NCBI GenBank assembly: GCA_964019055.1
Contig: OZ025215.1
Location: forward strand, 592,001 to 656,000
Source: Anthopleura xanthogrammica
Lineage: Eukaryota; Cnidaria; Anthozoa; Actiniaria; Actiniidae
DNA length: 64,000 bases
Reading direction: 5' to 3'
In this document: positions 54,831-64,000 of the stretch, one piece after another
How positions within the stretch are numbered: position 1 is the first letter of the stretch
How the letters are laid out: every line of letters begins with the position of its first letter
Made by a program: the position numbers and the translations under genes
The notes under the pieces: generated by a model
What the model saw: only the letters and a program-made list of their open reading frames with translations
Told to the model about the DNA's origin: nothing
Databases searched by the model: none

Positions 54831-57800
54831 ATGTCAGCATCGTCAGCACCAAATTTGCCGTCAAGTCCAGCAGTCCCACCAGATGGGCCATGTTCAGCTG
54901 CAAAGGAGCTTCTGGAAGCTCTAGCATTCAGTGGAACGTCAGAAAATAAACTGGTTAGTAAGACCTACAGTATTTATGATAAATTTTGTAAGAACTGGGG
55001 GGCATGGATGTCTTACCATAACCATAAACCATAACTACACATTGTGGATGGATGATTAACTGGAAGACAATGTCATACTATGTACATGCTGTACTGTGCT
55101 AGAAGATATTGAAATTATGCAATGACTTACAGCATGTACACCATATGATATGCTCTAACTCAATACCATAAACTACTCATATGAAAACCATGTTGAAATT
55201 ATGCATTGTATTCATTCTACATTGGACCATTTTCTTTTCAGTTGGTAGAAGTGAGTGGCTCACACAATATTCACTGTTCAGAGAAGCTCTTCATCCCTTA
55301 CATTAGTAAAAGTAAACTTGTCTCATGGGTTTTTACTGTCACATCCAGTGTAAGTATTGTGCAATTTAACAGATACAGTTTCAAGCCTTCAAATTTTACC
55401 AATACCCTGAAACAATTTCTTGGCTGATCTAAGTCAGGGCTTGGCTAACCCACATATTAAACCCTGAAACAACCTCTGGGCTGATCTAAGTCAAGACATG
55501 GCTGACTCACAGATGAAACATCAGTGTATGTGCAATTTCTGATTCCTTTTTTCCAATTTTCAGTCTCTCCATGGGCCATGGTGCCAGTTAAAACATGTCT
55601 TCATGTTGGACCCATTTCTACCAGAATTCTCCATCACAAATATCTCTGCAACTGACAAACCAGTACTTACACTGCCCCCAAACTCCCAGGAATGGTTGAA
55701 CAACTTCAAAGAACCATCTACAGAGTTTAAGGTTACAGTACAGTTTGTCTCCAGTTGCTATGGTAACTTCTATCAGCGCCTTGTCTTTGATTTTGGTAGT
55801 AATCCAAAGATTGTTCGTAACCTTGGAGTGATGGTTGCACCAGAGCAGAGTCTGGTGAAACAGCTTACGTATAAAATAGCCTGTGAAGAGGAGAATGAAC
55901 TAGCCTGGCTTAGCAAGTATCCACTCTTTACTTATGAGGGGAAAGTAGATGATGGTGAGTGTGTCAGTTGATGTAACATCTTTAAATGTTTGTTATACAC
56001 CAACTGTCAAAGCCCATTTTTCTTATACTCTGATTGGGTAAAGGGTATAACATGAACATGAACAAGTTTCAATGTTTCCCTGGCAATGGCTCTCAATGGC
56101 AACAATATGTTGTTGACCAGAAAATAAAAAAATCAGAAGTGATTTCATTGGAAACCAAACTTTTCTAAGTCTCTGCTACACCTCTGGGAACATCGCCATC
56201 TCGGGACTACAAAACACTCTGTTTCCCTTGGTCCCAGTCAATAAGTGTTAATTATTCCACACTACTGAAAATACCTTTTATATTTTTGAATGGCCGTAGT
56301 AAAAAAACAATTTCCAACGGACAACTCACAACTACACTACTGAGTTTGTAGAGTATTGAGTATAGCCGTAATTACATGAAAACTGCATTGCTTGATCTTT
56401 TATTTGTTGATTTTAATATTCAATTTCAGGAAAGAAGAAATCTACTTACCCCCTGCCTCCTAACATGAAAAATGCTCTGGAGTACGGCTCATTTGATCAC
56501 ATGGACGACACATTATCTCCTACAATTTACCGATACAGATTACATACTCTATTGTATATAGAAGAATATGAACGACGAAAGCAAATGACAAAGTAAGAAA
56601 TGTATTTCCATTTGTTAATGAATTCTCAATATTTTGCGAACTTGTAGTTGCAAATTTTAAAGGTACCAACTGATTAGTTTTGATGGATGGCAGCAAAAAA
56701 CTAATTTCACAACAAGCAGTTGAATTGGTGGTGGTGATGATGATGATGATGATGGTGATGATGATGGTGATGATGATGATGGTGATGATGGTGGTGGTGA
56801 TGATGATGATGGTGGTGGTGTTGGTGATAATTGATGATGATGATGGTGGTGGTGTTGGTGATAATTGATGATGATGATGGTGGTGGTGATGATGATGATG
56901 GTGATGATGATTGTGATGATGATGGTGGTGATGATGATGATGGTGGTGATGATAATTGATGATGATGATGATGATGATGATGGTGGTGATGATAACATTT
57001 GGTAATGATGATGACAATGATTAAATGAAATTAATATTTCAGATTAAACCTGCATACAGATGATATACTCAAGTGCACCCAGCCATCAGTAGAGTTTGTC
57101 ACCCGCATGAACGTTATTCTTCCAATCAACCCAGATATCCTAGAAGATGCCAATCATTTAATCAATCGCAGTTCATTTGCTCTTGTTAAAGTCATCCCAC
57201 CTGGGAAAAGAAAGACTGCCAAGCTTTTTGAAGTCACTGTGGAAGCTTTGAAGAAAGATTCTGTCATCTTTCTGGTAAGATGTTTATGAATGACTGAGAG
57301 CATAACCATGGATGATGAACTTATCTAGTCACCTACATTCATCTGCTTGTTTGTGCAGGCATCAGTCTTACTTTTCAATCATTCAGTTTTTTATCCATGC
57401 TTACATTAACCCCACTATCCCTCCGCCCATCTATCCATGTGCCTGCCTACTCATCTGCCTGCCCAACCACCCATCCATTCATCCACCCTCCCATCCATCC
57501 ACCCATCCATCCGCCCACCCTCCCATCTATCAACCCACCCATCCATCTGGCAGCCTACCCATCCATCCATCAATCACCCCTCATCCTTTTACAGAAACAT
57601 TTCCTCAAACATTTTTGTTCCTCACTTCCATTATCCCTCCCTTTCCCATTTCATATTCATTCCCATCTCTGTCTTCAGATCAGCGAAGCATTAGAGCGTG
57701 TGATCAAACAAGCCAAGTCTCCTCTCCCAGCAGACGTCTGCTTTCGGTTCGTCGATACATACAAGTTCATGCACAAAGCTATAGACAACGTAGATCTCCT

Positions 57801-60800
57801 TTGCGTCTTTCCTTCGGACTGTTCAGGCCTCTCTCTTGAATGGGAAGTCGAAACACATGCTTTCCTAAACAAACCCCAAGCTACTGCCCTCAGTCATATT
57901 TTGGACCCTCGTCCCAAGCCTCCACTTCTCATCTTCGGTCCATTTGGGACGGGAAAGACTAGGACTATCGCAGAAGCTGTGAAGGAACTGTGCCGCTTAC
58001 ACTCAGGGAACCCAGAGGAGAATCTTCGTATTTTGATCTGTACTCACTCAAATAGCGCCGCTGACCATTATATCGTCGACTACCTTCATCCGTTCGTGAC
58101 GTCAAAGAAGTCTGGAAGCTTCTTATGCAAACCGCTCAGAATATGCTGGGAAAACCGTTTCATAAACTCCGTCAACTCGACTGTTCTAAAATATTGCTTG
58201 ATTGATAAGAAAACTGGTAAATTTGCTGTTCCAGAAAGGAAATGCCTGGATAGATACAGGGTTATTGTGACGACCCTTGTCACAGCCGATGTTCTGGTTG
58301 CGCTCGGGTTGCCTTCTGGGTATTTTAGTCACGTGTTTATAGACGAGGCTGCGCAGGCCATGGAGGCGGAGAGTCTGATTCCGCTGTGCTTGGCCCGACC
58401 TTCCACGAGGATAGTACTGGCAGGAGATCATCTGCAGGTAAGGAATAGCATCATCAGTGTTATTATTATCACCATCATCTTCATCATCATCATGTATCAT
58501 CATCACCATCATTCATCCACATCATCACTGTCATCACCATCATCAGTGACATCCGCATCTAATCTTCATTCGTCATTCATCATCATTATGATCATCAACA
58601 TCATTATCATCATCATCACAGTTTCGTTCGTCTTGCCGTTTGACGACCGATAGACGATACCTGACTTTGCTTGTCGTTCTCTAAAAAAGAGATAATTACT
58701 ATAATGGTAACGATTTTTCTTCTCCTTCACTACACGTAGCTTGGCGCCATTGTCTCGTCGCGCGTGGCTCGACGCTTAGCCCTGGACCGCTCTCTTCTCG
58801 TCCGCCTCTACGACTCCTACCCAGAAACATCTAACTGTAGACTTCTTCTTCTGGAGAACTACCGCGCGTACAAGGACATTGTCGACATTCCTTCCAAGCT
58901 GTTCTACGAGGGTACACTAGTGGCTCACAAAGCTAGACCACCGTCCTCTGAATATCCCGTACATTTTCATGGAGTCCTCGGGAAGGAAGCAAGGGCTTCT
59001 GATATTGGTTCATATTTCAATATGGCGGAAGCCGCGGAGATCTGCGAGAGAGTTGAAGAACTCGTTGATAGATGGACAGCTGAGAGTGATGACGATATCG
59101 CGCTGGAGAAAATTTGTGTGCTAGCTCCGTACACAGCTCAGGTAATTTTGAGTTTTTATTTTTGAACATCTGGAATCGTGTAGACTGAGGAATTGGACTG
59201 GACGTCGGAATTAAACCTAACTGGATCTTGGGAAAAAATTGCAAAAAAAAAAATCGTTTAATTTTCAGCTTTTGAAAGGGTGAGAATAATCTTTATGTAT
59301 AGCAAAAACATTCCCAACCTTTAAAATTTGATTTATGCTTCTAGATTCCCGAATTTTGAAAGATTTTTGATTTTGCAAAATTCGGAACCGAGCATGACTG
59401 GACTGGATTGGACTTCGGTTGACTGGATTCTGCCGGATCGGGAAAAGTTTTTTTATGCCAAATTTGCAGCTTTTATCCTATGATTTTTATTTTCATATTC
59501 ATAACTAGCAATTTTATGTTGAAAGTTTCCAAAAAAATCAAGAATTTCTAATTTTTTTATAAAAATATTAATTGGCCTTTCCGGAATCGAAGAAGGGACT
59601 GGGGCGGAGTGAAAATATTAATTTAATTAAGAAATGATCCCCATCACATAAAAGATCATACTAATATTAGTATTATTACCGAGTTTGAGCATGTTTGGAT
59701 GAATACTTACTGAGTGGCAAGCTTTTAAAAGCTGCAAAAATAAGAGAGAATGTATGGGTTTGAGGACGGCATCCCCCAAACTATACATTCTCTCTTATTT
59801 TTACGATTTGTTTAAAGCTTGCTATCAGTCAGTACTCGCCCAAACTTTCTTAGTAAGATTAATAACTTTAGTGTGGTCTTTCATGCATGTGATTAGGGTT
59901 TGTTTTTAAATTTGATTAATATTTCAACAGTCGTTCCCAGTCCCTCCCTCAACGTTGAAACGGCTATAAATATGCACTGCCTCCTATTAATCTAGATCAA
60001 CAATGAATGTTATCAAAAGTCATTGTACTTACAGATTAGGAAGCTTATAACAATAGAAATTGAAAAATTGTTTAAAATATTTTTAGATTCGAGAGATTCG
60101 TCAGTTGTTGCGTAAGAAGAAGCTTGGCCAAGTTCGAGTGGATGGCGTCAATAATGTCCAAGGTTTGGGTTTTTTTTGTTGGTTCTTTTGTTTTTCGAAA
60201 AACTCACTGTACTGACATGAAATGGGTAATTCCCATAAGAATCGTTATCGTATGAGTGGGAAACGTACGGTACTGACAGCATGTACACGGTACGACATGT
60301 CGTAACATTGAAATAGCTTCTCATTGTCTTACAGTAATTCATCTAATCACAACGCGTAGTTATGGTTACGGTGAGATACGTTATGGCTACGAATTTGCTG
60401 TATCGTTTTCCACTTATACGAAACCCGCAATAACCAACATTATACACTATCCTTTGCCGGTTGTCGCTAACTGTCGCTGTATTTTATAGCTTACGTAAGT
60501 TATTATTTTATAGGTTTAGAGTTCGATGCGCTTTTCATAAGTACTGTCCATACCTCTTACTCGATGTCCGTCGAGGCGCTAGAACGTGATGAACTTGGGT
60601 TCCTGTCTGATCCACGGCTTCTAAACACAGCTGTTACACGAGCGAAGTACCATTTGGCTTTTGTTGGGGACCCTAGTGCTCTTTGTGGAGCTGGTGAATG
60701 TAGGGCTTGCTGGAAGACAATATTAAGCAAGTAAGTGAGTAGATATGAAATGAGAGTTCTGCAATTGGGGCGATTAGTAGATATGTTGAATAAAAAAGAT

Positions 60801-63800
60801 TTTGAGAGTTCTGCGCCATATTGCTTCTTAAGTGGCGAGTATATTTTATAAAATTATTAGGACTTAATTTTTGTAAATGGGAAAATTAGTCCGCTATGAT
60901 GACCAGATGTGTAGCTTTTATAGGAGATGAAAAACATATTTATGAAATAAGTGAGTCTAACGCGTGCTCTGATTTGTTAAAATGCCATTCAGTTAGATGA
61001 GAGTATCTGAATGCACTTTTAACGAAAAATAGAGCAACGCGTAGCAACGAAATCATTGGTAAATGAATTTTTTAAAATTATCTTTCATAGGTGCAATGAG
61101 AATGGCACCTTCCACTATCGTCTGTCATTCGACAAGGTCATCGAGTACACCAAGTTCAGCTCTCATAATCCACAGCCCACTTCAGATATTCTAAGCAATA
61201 ACGAGGCTTTTGAAACACTGTCTCATTTGGATCACGGAACGAAAGCTCAGTCTAAAAATACAACCACTAATACCACTAACGAGAAGCCCGCGTTATCAGC
61301 TAATGCCTCAACAGCTAACGCGTGGAGTACAGGAGTTAATGGACATTTATTACATAACCCGTTCATACCGCGTTTTCAGCCCATGCCAAACAGACCTTCA
61401 GCTTCTGTACCTACACCTGGTATTGGAGTGCCTCAAAATATGATATACGGTACCCCACCACGTCCCCCGGGTAACGTTATGTACCCTCCAGGTCAAATAC
61501 CGATGTATCCGGGAACAGCTGCCGGGTATATGCGAGGAGTGGTCATGCCGTCTATGTACCCACCCACAATGCTTACTCATCCGAGTATCCGGTTTTCTGC
61601 GATTGCTTCTCCGGTTTCCTTGGTCACTGTTTCCAAACCAGGTCAAGTTCAGGGTCAAGGTCATGGTATGCCTACTAGCCAGATGTTTCAAAGCCCGTTG
61701 CAGTTGAATGGTCAGTTTACTAGCCCATTTGGTGACAGAAGCCCTGGCCAAGGTCAAGGTCAAGGTCAGCTTGCTAGTCATATGTTCAACCCAAGTTCAC
61801 AGCAATTACCTTATCCATACGCGGCCGCTCTAAATGGACCAAGATTTCCTGGACCAAATGTAATGCCGCCAAATTACCTCAACCCTAATGCGACTCCATT
61901 CCAGTGTCCTGGACAATTTCCAGTTCAACGAGAAAGTCCTGCTCTTAGTCAATGCAGCAGCTCATCGTCTGATCTATTCCCTAGAGTTTCTCGGGCGCAA
62001 GACACACCTACACCACCTCCTCACACTCCTCCTATCCCTCTAGCATTCAGCCCTCCTCCAACCCCAACATTGAGTCCAACAGCGCCACCAACACCTCCAC
62101 AAGCCAATCAAACACCAACAGAAAATCCTGGAGTACGAAGCTATGCTCAAGTTGCAAGCCAAGCCACTGCAAAGGACGAACAAACTCTTGCCAGTTCATA
62201 TTCAGAGACTCCTGTTGCCCAGATTGTCCAGAGTTTGACATACAATGCAACCTGCAGGCAGCAGATCCTTCTAGAGGAAGAAAAATGGCTGCTTGAGATT
62301 TCTGCTGATCCTGCTATTGCGAAGTCTGTGGATGAGAATATCCAAAAGCAACATAAAGTACTAGAAGAAGAACGAAAAAATGTCTTACGACGCTTGTCCT
62401 TAAATGAGGCACTCGCGAGGCAGCTGAACGTAGACTGCTCTGCTGCTTCAAACGCTGGCAAAATGTGGAACAGACCCTTGAAACTGGGGAATGAAATTCA
62501 AGAGAACAACGAAGAGGAGCTTGGAAACCTAGACGCGTTATCTATAACAGAGGACGCGCGGTATGAAGAATTCCATGACTCGGATACTGAAGAATGGTTC
62601 CAGTCGCGTCGAGATGATCCTTTAGTCAAGGAGTATATCAAAGCCTTTGAGTCACTTGTAAGAGCATTTTCACTCGACTCAGACGATCAGTATTACCATG
62701 GCAATGATGAGGAAGATTCTCCAAGTGACGTGGTTCCATTTTCAACGCGCGGCCAACCGGCTGACTGGACATTGGAGCCAAGCAATGACATCTCCTATAT
62801 CGGGAATGTCATTCACCAAGAATACTTGGATGAGAAAACTGTTCATTCAAGGCTTTTGAATAACGAGCTGTTTCTTTGTAGCCTGGAGATTAGCAGTAAC
62901 TTCTGTGGCTATGCCAAGGTTCTAGACCAAGATATCAAGTCCATGCTCTTGGGAATTCCGAAGGAGAGGGTAGGAGCGCGATGCAAGGACGAAGATTGTT
63001 CAGATATCGTTATCTCAAATCGATCAGATATGAATCGGGCACTTAATGGTGACATCGTGGCAGTGGAAGAAATTCACCGAAGTTCGCAGCAAATTCGGGG
63101 CAGAGTGGTGTTTCTATACAGAGAGGTTCATTCTAGGGAGTATGCCTGCTTCGTAGACCTTCAAGACTCAAATATCATGATCCCAATCGACAAGGCCAAC
63201 CCGAACGTCTTCGTTCTGCAGAGTAAAGACCATCGTGGAGAAATCGGAGTTGCCGTATTTTCCATCAAAGATGGCGAAACTCACTGCCAGGAGTTCGTCA
63301 CTGAGACCAGTGGGAAACTGTTTCTTGTTCGCTTGCTGGAATGGGGAGCAAACTATCGCTTTCCTCTTGGGATTGTAAGGAAATGCTTTCGGGAACCTTA
63401 TGATCTTATATCTGCTGTTCCAGTTTTTGCTGCAGAATATGGCATACGGCTTAGCCAACCAACTGACGCGCTGAACGAAGCAAGGGTTGTCTACCCAGAC
63501 TCCTGGGATATCCCTGTTGCTGAATTACAATGGCGTAGTCATCGTTACTCAAACGTCTTCACTCTAGACTGTAGCTCTTCCCTTGGTATCGAGCTAGACG
63601 ACGCTATCAGTATCAAAAGAGGAAGCAATGGCATCTTTGAAGTTGGTGTCCATGTAGCAGATGTAAGCTACTTTGTACCCAAAGGTTGTTGCATCGATCA
63701 GGCTGCGTATCTCCAAGGTTTGTCAGTTTACCCAGACCAGGAGCACGGGCCCTCAATCAATATGCTTCAAAGGCGTTTAAGTCAAGATATCTGTAGCCTG

Positions 63801-64000
63801 GTGCCAGGAGAAGAAAGGTTGGCAGTGTCTGTCATCTTCAAGCTTGACAGCGAAGGGAAAGTGTTGAGACAACCAGATATCCACAAGAGTGTTGTAGTTT
63901 CTTGCTGTAATCTTTCCTTTGAAGAATGTGATGCTATTCTTGCTGGTGATTCGAGACAAAAGTGGCCAGGGAACATCGAAAGAGATATTGCACTTCTCAG
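54831..64000 (+). CDS. HELZ2: HELZ2-like RNA helicase/RNB protein, 3' end cut
   Basis: Coding exons: 54831-54953, 55242-55349, 55564-55954, 56430-56592, 57043-57274, 57679-58437, 58740-59141, 60087-60162, 60514-60730, and 61091 running open past the window edge; 1793 codons are visible. An in-frame TAA at 54804 lies before the start ATG. The SF1/UPF1-type helicase core (about 380-820) has Walker A GPFGTGKT (426-433), [13 protein letters not shown] (561-565), LAGDHLQ and NTAVTRAK. A Pro/Gln/Gly-rich linker follows (about 880-1170), then a helical stretch near 1217-1260, an OB-like part ([14 protein letters not shown]) and the start of an RNB exoribonuclease domain (D1650, ELDDAIS at 1658-1664, [17 protein letters not shown]). 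Helicase followed by RNB in one chain is the HELZ2 arrangement; mammalian HELZ2 is an interferon-induced nuclear coactivator with RNase activity. No CCCH zinc finger is seen in the N-terminus. The second helicase expected in HELZ2 lies beyond the window. Strict orthology is not shown. Confidence 0.88.
55395..55530. repeat. Tandem SINE-tail blocks
   Basis: Two or three copies of CCCTGAAACAACYTCTGGGC plus TGATCTAAGTCARGRCWTGG lie in an intron of the HELZ2-like gene. Single related blocks occur near 44620 and (inverted) near 45880. Confidence 0.6.
56726..57022. repeat. (GAT)n repeat in a HELZ2-like intron
   Basis: About 300 bp of GATGATGGTGGTG-type repeat between coding exons 5 and 6, ending about 20 bases before the acceptor of exon 57043-57274. 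Poly-His and poly-Ile frames here are artefacts. Confidence 0.95.
57410..57590. repeat. (CCAT)n repeat in a HELZ2-like intron
   Basis: CCATCCATCCACCC-type repeats upstream of the large helicase exon. They read as a Pro/His/Ile-rich extension of the exon frame, but the conserved protein begins only after the CTTCAG acceptor at 57678. Confidence 0.85.
58450..58625. repeat. (ATC)n repeat after the helicase exon
   Basis: ATCATCACC-type repeats just downstream of the donor at 58438, in the intron. Confidence 0.85.
59574..59964. mobile_element. MITE, sister of 18569-19977, uninterrupted
   Basis: Begins GGCCTTTCCGGAATCGAAGA and carries the inner AGAGAGAATGTATGGGTTTG...CTATACATTCTCTCTTATTT foldback. 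It ends near ACGTTGAAACGGC. The single TTAA at 59812-59815 corresponds to the occupied piggyBac-like site in the other copy. It lies in an intron of the HELZ2-like gene. Confidence 0.8.

Noticed and set aside
56520..57017. Poly-His/Ile frames opposite the HELZ2-like gene
   Set aside because: Low-complexity translation of an intronic (GAT)n repeat.
57397..57678. Pro/His-rich extension upstream of the helicase exon
   Set aside because: The frame is open through a CCAT repeat, but a strong CTTCAG acceptor at 57678 and the phase of the previous exon place the exon start at 57679.

Overview
This is animal nuclear DNA. Genes are split by GT-AG introns, the sequence is AT-rich, and introns and spacers are full of simple repeats, tRNA-derived SINE-like repeats and small inverted-repeat transposons. 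The recognisable proteins are metazoan: P4HTM, TRIM-NHL, OGFOD1, LSM4 and a HELZ2-type helicase/RNB protein. The TRIM proteins with two B-boxes and the style of the dispersed repeats make me lean towards an anthozoan cnidarian (sea anemone or coral). That is an inference from general knowledge, not a proof.

Layout. (1) 1-3.9 kb: gene-free, with a 12-bp minisatellite and polypyrimidine/polypurine tracts. (2) 3959-13277, + strand: a complete ten-exon P4HTM gene (transmembrane prolyl 4-hydroxylase with two EF-hands), its introns loaded with MITEs and a LINE 3' end. (3) About 14.0-24.3 kb, - strand: three tandem ~4-kb units carrying TRIM-NHL genes. Unit A is broken (stop plus frameshift), unit B is intact (760 aa), and of unit C's coding sequence only the last ~19 codons remain. 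(4) 24.3-37.26 kb: a 13-kb satellite array of ~117-119-bp units with higher-order structure, starting exactly where unit C is cut. (5) 46542-37525, - strand: a complete fifteen-exon OGFOD1 gene (511 aa), ending ~270 bp from the satellite. (6) 46929-48208, + strand: LSM4 in six exons, head-to-head with OGFOD1. (7) 53084-48870, - strand: a seven-exon, 425-aa protein that I do not recognise, with a basic Ser-rich first half and a helical second half. (8) 54831 to the window end, + strand: the first ~1793 codons of a HELZ2-like protein (SF1/UPF1-type helicase, long Pro/Gln/Gly-rich linker, start of an RNB exoribonuclease domain), cut by the window edge.

Functional themes. P4HTM and OGFOD1 are both Fe(II)/2-oxoglutarate prolyl hydroxylases and keep their metal and cosubstrate residues. 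They lie on either side of the TRIM-NHL/satellite block. LSM4, OGFOD1 (ribosomal protein S23 hydroxylation in known animals) and HELZ2 all touch RNA or translation. Nothing in the sequence shows that these genes act together, and adjacency in an animal genome need not mean co-function.

The most informative structural signals are nested transposon insertions that can be dated against each other, including a piggyBac-like element whose empty TTAA site survives in a sister MITE 40 kb away, and a satellite array whose edge truncates a duplicated gene. No undescribed multi-gene system with strong support is visible. The unrecognised 425-aa gene, the satellite and the decay of the TRIM cluster are the parts I would look at again. 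Exon coordinates were derived by hand from splice signals, reading-frame phase and family conservation.
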